Assembly (NCBI GenBank): GCA_910574195.1
Contig: CAJTBF010000009.1
Span: 1 to 64,000, forward strand
DNA length: 64,000 nucleotides
Origin: Lachnospiraceae bacterium
GTDB taxonomy: Bacteria > Bacillota > Clostridia > Lachnospirales > Lachnospiraceae
Direction: 5' to 3'
The translations under genes and the position numbers were made by a program. This document shows, one piece after another, positions 24,396 through 34,348 of the stretch; within the stretch, counting starts at the first letter, position 1; the number at the start of each line of letters is the position of its first letter. The notes under the pieces are model-generated. The model saw only the letters and a list, made by a program, of their open reading frames with translations. It had not been told where the DNA came from and did not search any database.

Positions 24396-25305
24396 CAAAA
24401 TATACAACGAAGAATTGCCTTATACAGACAGCATTATCATAGGAGAGAACTCTGGCGGAAAAACATTATTACTAAAACTATTTATAGAGAAGACAAAGAA
24501 TGATAGGGCTGTATATTTTATTGATGCGGTTAACCGTGGATTTGATGTAAAGAAAGTTTCCCCAATAGATAAAAGTCCAAAGTATAAAAAAACTATTTTA
24601 GATACAAGATTACAAGATATGAATTTTAATTTAGTTGATTCTTTTAATTGTTTTGGAACTTTAACAGAAAGGGTAGAAATAATTTATCAATTATATGAAA
24701 AAGAAGTTCAAAATTTATTTTTTGAATTAACAAACGACAGGTTTAAAATAGACTATGATGCTTCATTAGGAGAAGTAGATTTCGGAAACGGAAAGGGGCA
24801 CTTATCAAGCGGTTATCAGGCAATAATACGCATATTACTTGAATTACTCTATTATCAGGATATGGAAATTAAAGTGAACGCATTGCAATATGCATGGGTT
24901 GTAATAGATGAATTGGACGAATACTTATCTCCCAGATATTCTGCTGCAATTTTGAAATTTTTGAAGAAAACATTTCCATGGGCAAGATGGGTTGTGACAA
25001 CACATTCTTGCGATTTAGTAGCATCCACAAACGATTCTAATCTGATAATTTTAGATAATGGCAGTTATGAAGTTGCGGATAGTAATGACTATCCATCTAT
25101 TTCAGAGGTGCAGATCATTTTTGATCGAGTATTCGGAAATTATGAGATTTTCGGATCAGAGACAGAAAATACTTTAAGAAGATTGCTGAATAATAAGATT
25201 AATGGCGCATGGGGAGAAAAAGATGAAGAATGTCTTGAACAGATAGAAAGCGGGAAATTGACTGCTTCACAGCAAATAATTGTACATCAAATACGAGAAT
25301 GGTGA
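24358..25305 (+). CDS. PtuA-like/SMC-type ABC ATPase
   Basis: 315 aa from ATG 24358 with GGTGG upstream; an in-frame ATG at 24337 is further inside the DUF262 gene. It has Walker A GENSGGKTLLLK (~res 28-39), signature LSSGYQAI, Walker B WVVIDELDEYL and switch VTTHSCDLV. The insert between Walker A and the signature is short, as in compact defence ATPases. The HNH gene follows after 7 nt, the order seen in Septu (ptuA-ptuB) systems. Confidence 0.8.
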   Translation: MKFGLEMINHIIDKIYNEELPYTDSIIIGENSGGKTLLLKLFIEKTKNDRAVYFIDAVNRGFDVKKVSPIDKSPKYKKTILDTRLQDMNFNLVDSFNCFGTLTERVEIIYQLYEKEVQNLFFELTNDRFKIDYDASLGEVDFGNGKGHLSSGYQAIIRILLELLYYQDMEIKVNALQYAWVVIDELDEYLSPRYSAAILKFLKKTFPWARWVVTTHSCDLVASTNDSNLIILDNGSYEVADSNDYPSISEVQIIFDRVFGNYEIFGSETENTLRRLLNNKINGAWGEKDEECLEQIESGKLTASQQIIVHQIREW

Positions 25306-25312
25306 GTGTTAA

Positions 25313-26104
25313 ATGGAAGATTTTTTGTTACTTGAGATGCCCGTATTTCAGCCACATTATAAAAAATGGAAAAAATATGGTTATACAAATCCAATAGAAA
25401 AAAACAATTTAAAGGACACCTTAGAAGAAAGTACAGGTGGATATTGCATGTATTGTTATACACGGGTTCGTGTAGATGAAAAACTATATGCTAATTTGGA
25501 ACATGCAATTGAAAAAAGTAATTCAGACAAATTGATTGAATGTGTGCCTAATATAGGGCTGTCTTGTCCGGTTTGTAATCAGACATTTAAACGTATTGGT
25601 GAAAAAAAGAGAAAAATACCTAAAAACGATATCATTCAATATGAGGAATCCAGTAAATGTTCAACTGACTGCCGTAAACAATGTACCGTTCCTTGTAAAG
25701 CATTAAGGAGTTTACAAAAAAAATACAGCAGCCTTATTGATGCAGAAATTGTGTTGCAGCCTATGGGTATTCAGGGCAAGGATTCAAATGAAAAACTAAT
25801 TTTGCAATATAATGTTATGAACATGGAATTTGAACCCGCCAAAGATTCACATACATATTCTGACAGTGAACTTCGATTTATAGAAGCACATATAAAAAAA
25901 TTTCGATTAAACGATCCTCAATACCGTACTCGGCAATTATTTGATTTTGTAAAAAATGTTATAGATAATAATGGAAATCTTCCAAAATACGAGTACAATA
26001 ATTTAATCGTAAAGTTATTTTGTGAGAAGCTAGCGAACAAATCATCAGAAGAAATATTTAAGATTTGTAAAAATATCTTTATTATTACATTTGTTAAAAT
26101 GTAG
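25313..26104 (+). CDS. PtuB-like HNH endonuclease with an extra cysteine cluster
   Basis: 263 aa. The HNH/zinc core is C45-MY-C48, the LEH64 histidine, then N80 and SC85-PV-C88-N89, the pattern of retron/Septu PtuB nucleases. Unusually, a cluster C116-x3-C120-x3-C124-x3-C128 follows; this could bind zinc or an Fe-S cluster. The C-terminal half is helical. It is the last gene of the operon. In Septu the HNH protein is the effector controlled by the ATPase; that role here is inferred. Confidence 0.78.
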   Translation: MEDFLLLEMPVFQPHYKKWKKYGYTNPIEKNNLKDTLEESTGGYCMYCYTRVRVDEKLYANLEHAIEKSNSDKLIECVPNIGLSCPVCNQTFKRIGEKKRKIPKNDIIQYEESSKCSTDCRKQCTVPCKALRSLQKKYSSLIDAEIVLQPMGIQGKDSNEKLILQYNVMNMEFEPAKDSHTYSDSELRFIEAHIKKFRLNDPQYRTRQLFDFVKNVIDNNGNLPKYEYNNLIVKLFCEKLANKSSEEIFKICKNIFIITFVKM

Positions 26105-26196
26105 AGAGTTATTTCGCAAGGATGATCAACTATAAATTGTCCTTATATTTAAAGATGAACTGGAAAGTTTTCTTAAATCGGCAAACAATACCACGA

Positions 26197-26524
26197 TTCA
26201 AAAATTTTTTCAAAAAGTTCGTGTCATTAACTTGACACAAGGGGGGCTGAAGGCCATGGAAGAATTGGAGAAGTTGGAAGAGGACAGAAGAAACGGACGT
26301 CTCCCAGGGCCGGTGAGAAAACGGGGGATTGCCAGTAATGAGATGTGTACATTTCTGATATTGAATATTTCTTCTTTGCAGTTGATCCCAATGAATATTA
26401 TTGCCTACCGGAGCCAGTATGGGAGTGTGAATCCAACGGCAATCGTGGGACCAGGAATTGTGGCAACGGCGGTGAGTACGTTGGTGGCGATTGTTTTTTG
26501 TAAAGCGGTGGGAGGAAAGCGGAG
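26197..26524. repeat. 328-bp direct repeat (intact copy)
   Basis: Identical by eye to 19713-19935 joined to 21973-22077. It includes the element end with the GTGTCA/TGACAC dyad (26221-26238) and nearly all of the spmA 3' half. Confidence 0.8.
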
Positions 26525-26531
26525 AGTATAA
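26239..26531 (+). pseudogene. spmA: spmA 3' half, copy 3
   Basis: Encodes the same SpmA C-terminal half as copy 1 up to YRSQYG, then TAIVGPGIVATAVSTLVAIV and a TAA at 26529-26531. It lacks the N-terminal half. Because it adjoins the core-like genes to the right, this is probably the original chromosomal end of spmA. Confidence 0.85.
26406..26419. repeat. 14-bp attachment repeat, copy 3 (unoccupied site)
   Basis: TACCGGAGCCAGTA uninterrupted inside spmA copy 3; the empty-site equivalent of the cassette borders at 19922 and 21959. Confidence 0.75.
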
Positions 26532-26683
26532 TACGGGCAACGAATTACATTTTAGAAAAAATGAAAGAATAGAATCCCAAACTTTTGTCTGACAGATTTC
26601 GACATGTTTTGACGGGAATGGACAGGGAAAAGAAAGGAGGATTCTGAAGGAAAAGAATCAGGCAAAATACATTGAAGTTGAAC

Positions 26684-26712
26684 GAAAAAAGCCCTTAAAA
26701 CGGGGCTTTTTC
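26684..26712 (+). terminator. intrinsic terminator after spmA
   Basis: GAAAAAAGCCC pairs with GGGGCTTTTTC around a short AT-rich loop, with a following T-run. It lies in the 352-bp gap 26532-26883, which also holds a TATAAT (26807-26812) that may be the -10 box of the next gene. Confidence 0.75.
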
Positions 26713-26883
26713 TTATATTAAGAATGAAGGTGAGGCAAAGTGGGAAGAAAGCCGGAGTGTAGAAAAATGTAGAACGTTTTTTGAAGCATTTTTGTGAAAG
26801 CTGCGCTATAATGTGCTCAAGACACGAGAATGGCATGTTCCGGACGGCCAGGGGGTGTTAAAAAAATAGAGGAGGACTTCGTG

Positions 26884-27984
26884 ATGTTTAAGGAAGTAGT
26901 GACAGGCACCAACATCATATTTTATCTGATGATGGCTGTTGGCCTCATCGGGGTGCTGGCAAAGGTGATGAACCAAGTTACTCTTTACAGTCTGGTAAAG
27001 GCAGCAGGAAATATGCAGAAGAGTACACACAAATTGATAAAGCTCGTACGTGCAAAATATGAACATGCGCTGATGCTACATGACAAAGTAGAGAATGCAG
27101 AAGCATTTGTGGAGAAGTACATATATGAATACCGGGGGATTTTGTTCCGGATTCATACCTGGAGGCAATTGGAGATACAATCCATATGGTTTGCCGGAAT
27201 TTTGGCCATATTCGGAGCAGCGGGCTGGTATATGGATCGTGGATTTTGTGAAGAAATCTATTATTATATTGGAGTGGGAGCAGCAGAGATGGTATTGCTG
27301 TTCGTAATCAGCCAGTTATCGGACGAACAGTATAAGATAGAAGCTACAAAGAATTATATGGTGGATTATCTGGAAAATATCTGTGCACAGCGTCGGCGAA
27401 AAGTAAGGCAGTCCGAACGGGATCCGATCAATGTCATTCGCCCGGAGACAGGATCCACCGGGCGTACAAAGGGACGAGATCCAATAGTCGGAAGTAAGAC
27501 GGCAGTTACCGGGAGCAGGGGGACTGCAAGAGCCTTTGGAAATGAGACAGAAACCAGAAGAAAGAAGGAAACATCAGAGATTCCGGAATTATCCATTTGT
27601 ATTGAAGGAGAACCGCGCGGAGTAGAGGCAGAGGAAGAAAGTATACGGGCGGAGACAGTGGAAGAACGCGGCAGGATTGTATCCATATCAAATGGGTATG
27701 AGGGTGGTCCAGGTATTTTACAAAATGAAACAGATTTGTCTGGGGAAGGAGAACCGGAACCAGAGGCAGGAGCAGAAGAAGACCTGGATTTAAAATATCA
27801 GGATCTGGAAGAGATGGAACTGGATTTGGAAACCGGAGAAGATTTGGAAGAATCCATGGAGACAGATACGGTAAAACCGATGTTCCACCGGGCAGGAAAA
27901 GAAAGAGCCGATCCCGAAGAAAAAGAAGAGTCCGTAATGAAGGAGGAAGTAATCCGGCAAATATTGGAAGAATTTCTGGCATAG
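26884..27984 (+). CDS. membrane protein with an acidic C-terminal tail (function unknown)
   Basis: 366 aa from ATG 26884 with GGAGG 8 nt upstream. There is an N-terminal TM helix (~10-30), a long helix with LIKLVRAKYEHALML, and two further TM segments (~100-120 and ~130-150). A ~200-residue polar, Glu-rich cytoplasmic tail ends in a short helix (VIRQILEEFLA). No enzymatic motif is visible. It sits alone before pgi. The disordered acidic tail suggests a scaffold or division-related role, but that is only a guess. Confidence 0.75.
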   Translation: MFKEVVTGTNIIFYLMMAVGLIGVLAKVMNQVTLYSLVKAAGNMQKSTHKLIKLVRAKYEHALMLHDKVENAEAFVEKYIYEYRGILFRIHTWRQLEIQSIWFAGILAIFGAAGWYMDRGFCEEIYYYIGVGAAEMVLLFVISQLSDEQYKIEATKNYMVDYLENICAQRRRKVRQSERDPINVIRPETGSTGRTKGRDPIVGSKTAVTGSRGTARAFGNETETRRKKETSEIPELSICIEGEPRGVEAEEESIRAETVEERGRIVSISNGYEGGPGILQNETDLSGEGEPEPEAGAEEDLDLKYQDLEEMELDLETGEDLEESMETDTVKPMFHRAGKERADPEEKEESVMKEEVIRQILEEFLA

Positions 27985-28084
27985 AAATGAGGGTTGATCT
28001 TGAATAAGAAAAATAGATTTGGTAAAATAACATAGAAGGGGTACAAAATATCAGGAATACACAAACAGAGAGGAAGGGATAAGA

Positions 28085-29434
28085 ATGGCAAACAAAGTGA
28101 CATTTGATTATTCAAAGGCAACGGGTTTTATTCAGGAACATGAAGTGGAATATATGAGTGAGCTTGTGGCACAGGCGAAGGACAAGCTTGTGAAAAAGAG
28201 CGGTGCTGGGAACGATTTCCTGGGATGGATTGATCTTCCGGTAGATTACGATAAAGAAGAGTTTGCACGTATTCAGAAGGCGGCAGAGAAGATTCGTGAG
28301 GATTCGGAAGTTCTGCTGGTGATCGGAATCGGCGGTTCTTATCTGGGCGCGAGAGCGGCAATTGAATTTTTGGGGCATTCTTTTGCGAATATTGTTTCAA
28401 AAGAAACAAGAAAATCTCCGGAGATCTATTTTGTAGGAAACAGTATCAGCAGTACTTATATTCATGATCTGATGGACGTTGTGGGAGACAGAGATTTCTC
28501 CATCAATATGATATCCAAGTCGGGAACAACGACAGAGCCGGCGATCGCCTTCCGTGTATTTAAAGAGATTTTAGAGAAAAAGTATGGAAAAGAAGAAGCT
28601 GCAAAGAGAATTTATGCTACAACAGACAAAGCAAGAGGAGCCCTGAAGAATCTTGCCACGGAAGAAGGGTATGAGTCCTTTGTCGTACCGGATGATGTCG
28701 GCGGTCGTTTCTCCGTCCTGACTGCAGTAGGTCTGCTTCCGATTGCGGTAAGCGGAATCGACATCACCGAATTGATGGAAGGTGCCCAGGCAGGAAGAAA
28801 AGCTGCTTTGGAAAATGATTTTGCCCAGAATGATGCATTGCAGTATGCGGCAGTTCGCAACCTCCTCCTTAGAAAAGGAAAAACCGTCGAAATTTTGGCG
28901 AACTATGAGCCGAGTCTGCATTATGTATCGGAATGGTGGAAGCAGTTATACGGGGAAAGCGAAGGGAAAGATCAGAAAGGGATTTTCCCGGCATCCGTAG
29001 ATTTGACGACGGATCTGCATTCTATGGGACAGTTCATTCAGGATGGAAACCGGATTTTGTTCGAGACCGTACTGAATGTGGAAGAATCCAGATCGGAGAT
29101 CGTAATGAATGAGGAACCGGTAGACCTGGACGGGTTGAACTATCTGGCAGGAAAGACGGTTGATTTTATAAATAAGAGTGCGATGAATGGAACTATTCTC
29201 GCACATACAGATGGCAATGTGCCGAATCTGATGGTAAAGATTCCGAAGCAGAATGCATATTATCTGGGACAGTTATTCTATTTCTTTGAGTTTGCCTGCG
29301 GTATAAGCGGATACTTACTCGGCGTGAATCCGTTTAACCAGCCAGGCGTGGAGAGTTACAAGAAAAATATGTTCGCGCTGCTTGGAAAACCAGGATATGA
29401 GGAAGAAAGAGAAGCATTATTAAAAAGATTGTAG
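28085..29434 (+). CDS. pgi: glucose-6-phosphate isomerase
   Basis: 449 aa, the short Firmicutes type. It interconverts glucose-6-phosphate and fructose-6-phosphate in glycolysis and gluconeogenesis. It shows [34 protein letters not shown] and [16 protein letters not shown], and the C-terminal [20 protein letters not shown] with the catalytic Lys region. The start ATG follows a GGGATAAG site. It is monocistronic, with its own terminator at 29492. Confidence 0.97.
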   Translation: MANKVTFDYSKATGFIQEHEVEYMSELVAQAKDKLVKKSGAGNDFLGWIDLPVDYDKEEFARIQKAAEKIREDSEVLLVIGIGGSYLGARAAIEFLGHSFANIVSKETRKSPEIYFVGNSISSTYIHDLMDVVGDRDFSINMISKSGTTTEPAIAFRVFKEILEKKYGKEEAAKRIYATTDKARGALKNLATEEGYESFVVPDDVGGRFSVLTAVGLLPIAVSGIDITELMEGAQAGRKAALENDFAQNDALQYAAVRNLLLRKGKTVEILANYEPSLHYVSEWWKQLYGESEGKDQKGIFPASVDLTTDLHSMGQFIQDGNRILFETVLNVEESRSEIVMNEEPVDLDGLNYLAGKTVDFINKSAMNGTILAHTDGNVPNLMVKIPKQNAYYLGQLFYFFEFACGISGYLLGVNPFNQPGVESYKKNMFALLGKPGYEEEREALLKRL

Positions 29435-29491
29435 GAAGTTCTGATAAATGTAGAAAAAGGCTACTGATTTTCAGATAGTCAATGAAAAAGG

Positions 29492-29527
29492 GACCGTCAA
29501 TGCTGAAAAAGTGTTGGCGGTCTTTTT
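29492..29527 (+). terminator. intrinsic terminator after pgi
   Basis: GACCG-T-CAA pairs with TTG-G-CGGTC around a 17-nt loop, then TTTTTG. Confidence 0.8.
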
Positions 29528-29598
29528 GTATCAAAATACTTGCCTGAACAGAAAAAGTATAGTACGATAGAAAGGATTACAAAGGAGTGAGAAAACAG

Positions 29599-30246
29599 AT
29601 GCAGTATTTGATTATATTGGGCGTATTGGTTGTCATTGCGTTGATTCTGATTGTCATTATCATTGTTGCACTGATGAAAGGGAAGCAGCAGGGAAGCGAA
29701 GAAGAATATGCGGAAGATTATGACGAGGAATATGAGGACGAGCCTGGCAGGGAAGAGCCGCCGCGTCGCAGACGCAGAACGCAGGAGCCTGATGGAGAAG
29801 GTCTGGAAGGTACAGAAGAGTCAGAACAATCGGAAGCAGGGGGACTGTCTGACAGACAGAATGAGGATGGAGGGGAGAGGCGTTCTCCCAGATCAAAACC
29901 AAAGAAAAAACAGTGGAAGTTGGTGTTGGAGAATGAGGCGAGCTGGCAGAAGCATTCTTATGTTTTTTATGATAATGTAGGGATCGGCAGAAGCCGCAGT
30001 AATTCCGTATTTGAAAAATATCTGTCTGTCCCGGATGATCCAAGAGTATCGAAAGTACATTGCGCGATTATTCAGAATGAAGGCAAATTATATCTCAAAG
30101 ATCTGGGCGCACGCAACGGTACTTATTTGAATGGAAAACGGATTTCCCAGCCGGTGTTAATTCAGCGGGATGACGTCATCAGTCTGGGCGAGACCAAGAT
30201 TGAAGTAAAAAGTATTATGAAAGAGAAACAGGAGACGGAAGAGTAA
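29599..30246 (+). CDS. membrane-anchored FHA-domain protein
   Basis: 215 aa from ATG 29599 (GGAG upstream; an in-frame GTG at 29587 overlaps that site). An N-terminal TM helix (~res 5-26) is followed by an acidic/basic low-complexity linker (~30-115) and a C-terminal FHA domain with [19 protein letters not shown] and [17 protein letters not shown] domains bind phosphothreonine, so it likely reads Ser/Thr kinase signals at the membrane. It is 17 nt upstream of the hydratase gene and probably co-transcribed. Confidence 0.88.
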   Translation: MQYLIILGVLVVIALILIVIIIVALMKGKQQGSEEEYAEDYDEEYEDEPGREEPPRRRRRTQEPDGEGLEGTEESEQSEAGGLSDRQNEDGGERRSPRSKPKKKQWKLVLENEASWQKHSYVFYDNVGIGRSRSNSVFEKYLSVPDDPRVSKVHCAIIQNEGKLYLKDLGARNGTYLNGKRISQPVLIQRDDVISLGETKIEVKSIMKEKQETEE

Positions 30247-30263
30247 GAATAGGAGGAGTTCCA

Positions 30264-32531
30264 GTGATAAAATTATACGAAAAAGGGGTGTACCTGTTGA
30301 ATGGTGCACAGATTGTAGAGGATGCAGAAGGGGTAGAGGCGCCGCTTTCCAAAGAAGAGGCGGCAAAAAATACGATGGCATATGGTATTCTGTGCGCGCA
30401 TAATACATCGGGAAATATGAAGAATCTCCAGATCCGGTTTGATAAACTGACTTCCCATGATATTACATTTGTCGGAATCATCCAGACGGCCCGGGCTTCG
30501 GGACTGGAGAAGTTTCCCATTCCCTATGTACTGACGAACTGTCACAATTCTCTATGTGCAGTAGGTGGGACGATCAATGAGGATGACCATATGTTTGGAT
30601 TGACCTGTGCGAAAAAATACGGTGGAATGTATGTTCCTCCTCATCAGGCAGTGATTCATCAGTTTGCAAGAGAGATGCTCTCAGGCGGTGGAAAGATGAT
30701 TCTTGGTTCCGACAGTCATACCCGGTATGGTGCATTGGGGACGATGGCCATGGGAGAAGGCGGACCGGAACTGGTGAAGCAGCTTCTGAATAAAACCTAT
30801 GATATCCGGATGCCGGGGGTAGTCGGTATCTACCTGGACGGAGAGCCGATGAAGGGAGTCGGCCCGCAGGATGTGGCGCTGGCGATTATTGGTGCAACCT
30901 TTGGAAACGGATATGTAAATAATAAGGTGATGGAATTTGTCGGACCCGGTGTGGAAAAGTTAAGTGCAGATTTCCGGATTGGAATTGATGTCATGACAAC
31001 GGAAACCACCTGTCTGTCCTCCATCTGGAAGACAGATGAAAAGATCCGGGAATTTTATGAGATTCATGGAAGAAGCGAGGATTATAAGGAATTAAATCCG
31101 GGCGCATGTACGTATTATGACGGTATGGTATATGTCAATTTGAGTGAGATCAAACCTATGATTGCCATGCCATTCCATCCGAGTAATGTGTATTCTATTG
31201 AAGAGTTGAATGCAAATTTGAAGGATATTCTTCATGATGTGGAACAGAAAGCTCTGGTTAGTCTGGATGGTGCGGTAGAATATTCTCTTCAGGATAAAGT
31301 GATTGACGGAAAATTATATGTGGAACAGGGAATCATTGCAGGTTGTGCAGGCGGTGGATTTGAAAATATCTGTGCGGCGGCGGATATCATTCGGGGAAAG
31401 AACATCGGTTCCGGTGAATTTACGTTCAGTGTGTATCCGGCAAGTACCCCGATTTATATGGAACTGGTGAAGAATGGGGCTGTGGCGGATCTGATGGCAG
31501 CAGGAACCATTGTGAAGACAGCTTTTTGCGGACCCTGTTTTGGGGCAGGAGATACGCCGGCCAACAATGCATTGTCAATTCGTCATTCTACCCGGAACTT
31601 CCCGAACAGAGAAGGATCGAAGCTGCAAAGCGGGCAGATCTCTTCCGTGGCATTGATGGATGCACGTTCCATTGCGGCAACGGCTGCGAACAAAGGATTT
31701 TTGACTCCGGCAACGGCAATGGATGTGGAATATAAAGGACAGAAGTATCATTTTGATGCGGAGATCTATGCGAATCGTGTTTTTGACAGTAAAGGAAAAG
31801 CGGATCCATCCGTGGAGATCAAGTTTGGTCCGAATATCAAAGACTGGCCGGCTATGTCTGCATTGCCGGAGAATTTGATTCTTAAAGTGGTGTCAGAGAT
31901 TCATGATCCGGTGACTACAACGGATGAATTGATTCCGTCCGGGGAGACTTCTTCTTATCGTTCCAATCCGCTTGGGTTGGCAGAGTTTGCGTTGTCAAGA
32001 AAAGATCCGGCCTATGTAGGGCGGGCAAAGGAAGTGCAGAAGGCTCAGAAAGCCATTGAGGAAGGAACCTGTCCTCTGGATGTATTGGAAGAATTGAAGC
32101 CGGTGATGAAAACCATCCAGAAAGAATATCCCCAGGTTGGAAAAGGGAATATCGGCGTAGGAAGTACAATTTTTGCCGTGAAACCCGGAGACGGTTCCGC
32201 CCGGGAACAGGCGGCATCCTGTCAGAAAGTACTGGGCGGATGGGCCAACATTGCCAATGAATACGCGACAAAGCGGTATCGTTCCAATCTGATCAACTGG
32301 GGGATGCTTCCGTTTTTGACAGATGCGGATCATAAAAAGCTGCCATTTAAAAATGGGGACTATTTGTTTGTACCGCAGATCAGGAAAGTAATCGAGGAGA
32401 AGAAAAATTTTGTGAGAGCATATGTTGTCGGAGAAGAATTAAACGAAATGGAATTAAAATTGGGAGAGATGACAGATGCGGAGAGAGAGATTATCCTGAA
32501 AGGCTGTCTGATTAATTATTACAGAGGATAA
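30264..32531 (+). CDS. aconitase-family hydratase
   Basis: 755 aa from GTG 30264 with GGAGGAG upstream. It belongs to the aconitase/IPM isomerase superfamily. It has [20 protein letters not shown], an Fe-S Cys segment ([15 protein letters not shown]) and a C-terminal swivel domain with [14 protein letters not shown] and [17 protein letters not shown]. The Cys pattern differs from classical AcnA/AcnB, so this is the clostridial 'hydratase' type. With the citrate synthase at 44390 it could form the citrate-to-2-oxoglutarate arm used for glutamate synthesis; the exact substrate is inferred. Confidence 0.85.
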   Translation: MIKLYEKGVYLLNGAQIVEDAEGVEAPLSKEEAAKNTMAYGILCAHNTSGNMKNLQIRFDKLTSHDITFVGIIQTARASGLEKFPIPYVLTNCHNSLCAVGGTINEDDHMFGLTCAKKYGGMYVPPHQAVIHQFAREMLSGGGKMILGSDSHTRYGALGTMAMGEGGPELVKQLLNKTYDIRMPGVVGIYLDGEPMKGVGPQDVALAIIGATFGNGYVNNKVMEFVGPGVEKLSADFRIGIDVMTTETTCLSSIWKTDEKIREFYEIHGRSEDYKELNPGACTYYDGMVYVNLSEIKPMIAMPFHPSNVYSIEELNANLKDILHDVEQKALVSLDGAVEYSLQDKVIDGKLYVEQGIIAGCAGGGFENICAAADIIRGKNIGSGEFTFSVYPASTPIYMELVKNGAVADLMAAGTIVKTAFCGPCFGAGDTPANNALSIRHSTRNFPNREGSKLQSGQISSVALMDARSIAATAANKGFLTPATAMDVEYKGQKYHFDAEIYANRVFDSKGKADPSVEIKFGPNIKDWPAMSALPENLILKVVSEIHDPVTTTDELIPSGETSSYRSNPLGLAEFALSRKDPAYVGRAKEVQKAQKAIEEGTCPLDVLEELKPVMKTIQKEYPQVGKGNIGVGSTIFAVKPGDGSAREQAASCQKVLGGWANIANEYATKRYRSNLINWGMLPFLTDADHKKLPFKNGDYLFVPQIRKVIEEKKNFVRAYVVGEELNEMELKLGEMTDAEREIILKGCLINYYRG

Positions 32532-32543
32532 AAAGAAAACGGC

Positions 32544-32622
32544 TTGTAACAGTTCAGCCTCTGGCCTCACTGTTACAACAGCTTTCCGGCAGTGCTTTTT
32601 TTGCATGCCGGGAAGCTGTTTT
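32544..32622 (+). terminator. double hairpin after the hydratase: palindromic element plus terminator
   Basis: First hairpin: TTGTAACAGT (32544-32553) with ACTGTTACAA (32569-32578) and an inner GCC/GGC pair. Second: a long stem (~32578-32594 with ~32603-32618) around TTTTTT, followed by TTTTTG, the real terminator. The first hairpin recurs nearly unchanged at 44259-44289. Confidence 0.8.
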
Positions 32623-32700
32623 TGTATCCCTGTCAGGGTGTTTTGTATCTGATATGTTCCGCACAAACAGATGTTTCGTGTCCGATAAAGGTTATTCCCG

Positions 32701-33720
32701 TCAGGGGATGTCCCGTCGAGTATTCCATTTCAGAGAAATTAGTACAATAAGCAAGCTAAGAATCAGAAGGAAATAAAAGTTAATCCCCCGGCTGACCAAC
32801 ATAGATGGGAGAAGAAGTGCCTGTGGAAAGACGGAAGAAAAAACGGTCTGATACATAAGTTCTGTGATCCCCTGCGCGCCGGGCAAAGGAAGCATATCTA
32901 CTGCGATATAGACGGTAGCCTGTAAGCACATAACAGAGAGTGCGCTATGAGCCTGCAGGTGAAATCCCAGGTAGACAATATAGGTCAGTAAAAAAACGCT
33001 GATTCTTTGTACAAATGTCATTAGGATTACCATAGCCAGTTTCTTTTTATGGGCAGTGAGCCAGACGACAGCCTGCTGATAACCGGTGATAAAGGAGGTT
33101 ATTTTTTCTTCCCTTTTTGCAGAGGGTTTCCAGATGTTTATCCGAATCAGGAAAGATTGGAAAAGCAGAGCGGTTTTCCATATCACTCTGGGAAACCACA
33201 TGACCAGGATGAGAAGAATCACCAGAAATGTGTTTAGAAAAAGTCCCAAAAGATATAAAGGGAAATATCCTTTCAGATAAGTTCTTAAAAAAGAATATCC
33301 AAATAGAAGAATCCCGATTCCAATGATCACCAGTACAAATTTATATATCAGCGCTACGGTCATCAATACAACCGTACTGTTGGATGCTTTATTTCCGTCT
33401 TTTTGCAGATAATATAACTGCATAGGCTGTCCTCCGGTAGCCGAGGGTGTAATACCGGAATAGAAGAAACCGATAAAGGAATATCGGATGCATCGAAAGA
33501 GACTGCTTTTTCCATGCATGGCGTGCAGCAGATACCAGATCATAAATCCTTCAGCGCTTACGAAAAAAAGAGCCAGGGAGAGGGAGGCAGCGAGCGCCGG
33601 CAGAGAGAGAAGGGATAAAGCTTCCAGAATCTCTGGAAGATTTTGTTTTTGAAAAAGTGCATAAAAAGTCAGCAGCATAAGAAGGAGGAAAAAGGAAATC
33701 TGCAGAAATAACTTTTTCAT
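32701..33720 (-). CDS. UPF0104/LPG-synthase-TM family flippase-like membrane protein
   Basis: 339 aa with about eight TM helices. The family motif is around FIGFFYSGITPSATGGQPMQ, and the C-terminal LPLPGAQGITELMYQ is also typical. It corresponds to the membrane half of MprF-type lysyl-phosphatidylglycerol synthases without the catalytic domain. These proteins are thought to move lipids or lipid-linked glycans. Its stop region and the upstream NlpC-like gene overlap by 4 nt (ATGA), so it is in an operon with that gene and the glycosyltransferase. Confidence 0.87.
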   Translation of the reverse strand: MKKLFLQISFFLLLMLLTFYALFQKQNLPEILEALSLLSLPALAASLSLALFFVSAEGFMIWYLLHAMHGKSSLFRCIRYSFIGFFYSGITPSATGGQPMQLYYLQKDGNKASNSTVVLMTVALIYKFVLVIIGIGILLFGYSFLRTYLKGYFPLYLLGLFLNTFLVILLILVMWFPRVIWKTALLFQSFLIRINIWKPSAKREEKITSFITGYQQAVVWLTAHKKKLAMVILMTFVQRISVFLLTYIVYLGFHLQAHSALSVMCLQATVYIAVDMLPLPGAQGITELMYQTVFSSVFPQALLLPSMLVSRGINFYFLLILSLLIVLISLKWNTRRDIP

Positions 33721-34322
33721 AAAACTCTCTCCCAGGTTGGTGTATGTAGTCCGGGTAAGTTCCAGACAGAGACATTTTCCGGTTCTTCCTGTGGATTTTG
33801 CGCAAGAAACTCAGCCAGTGTCCCTTCGAAGATTTTTCGCTTTTTCGGATATTCGTAAAAGTCTTTTGGCGTGACCAGAGAAAAATGTTTTTCCCATTTG
33901 CAGATACCGGCCTCCTCCAGTATTTTTGCAAGATAGGAAGAACAGGTGTAGTGATTTCTCTGATAAAAAGGACGATTCCACAGGATAAACGGAAGTCCCA
34001 GAATGGCATAATGATAATGAAAACGATGGTTCATAGCTTCCCGGAGCGTATGTTCCAGAATCGCTTTTTGTTCAGCGGAACAATCCATACGGCAGATCAG
34101 ATAATCTGCATCGGGAAAAGCTTTCACTATTTTTTTCTTTTTTTCTCTGGTAAAACCTGCAATCAGTGGGACGGCAGGATGTCTTCGGCCGATACTGTAA
34201 GTTTCTTCCAGTGCGGGATCCAGGGATAACGCTACATGAATATATTTTTGTTTTAGGACATGCCGGATGATGGTTGCGAAAATTCCGGGGGTATCTACGA
34301 ATGCGATGTATATTTGTGCCAT
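33717..34322 (-). CDS. YiiX/permuted NlpC-P60-like cysteine hydrolase
   Basis: 201 aa, cytosolic by sequence. It shows the permuted papain-like order: an early His in KYIHVALSLD and a later Cys in HYTCSSYLAKILEEAGI, plus NHRFHYHYAILGLPFILW. YiiX/NlpC-type enzymes cleave peptides, amides or lipid-linked bonds; the substrate here is unknown. It lies between a glycosyltransferase and a flippase-like gene, which suggests a lipid or glycan context. Confidence 0.7.
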   Translation of the reverse strand: MAQIYIAFVDTPGIFATIIRHVLKQKYIHVALSLDPALEETYSIGRRHPAVPLIAGFTREKKKKIVKAFPDADYLICRMDCSAEQKAILEHTLREAMNHRFHYHYAILGLPFILWNRPFYQRNHYTCSSYLAKILEEAGICKWEKHFSLVTPKDFYEYPKKRKIFEGTLAEFLAQNPQEEPENVSVWNLPGLHTPTWERVL

Positions 34323-34348
34323 AGTTGTTTTACTCCGATGTATAGAAT

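Larger units (their letters stand above)
22078..26196. mobile_element. 4.1-kb defence unit between 328-bp direct repeats (element C)
   Basis: The unit lies between two copies of a 328-bp sequence (19713-19935 plus 21973-22077 on the left once the cassette is removed; 26197-26524 on the right). It contains only defence-type genes and is markedly AT-rich. No recombinase is encoded. Loss or gain by recombination between the repeats, or by the element recombinases, would be clean. Confidence 0.6.

Noticed and set aside
23262-26104. A plain GmrSD or plain Septu system
   Set aside because: GmrSD would need the DUF1524 HNH domain, which is not seen; Septu has only the ATPase and HNH genes, while here a DUF262 gene overlaps them.
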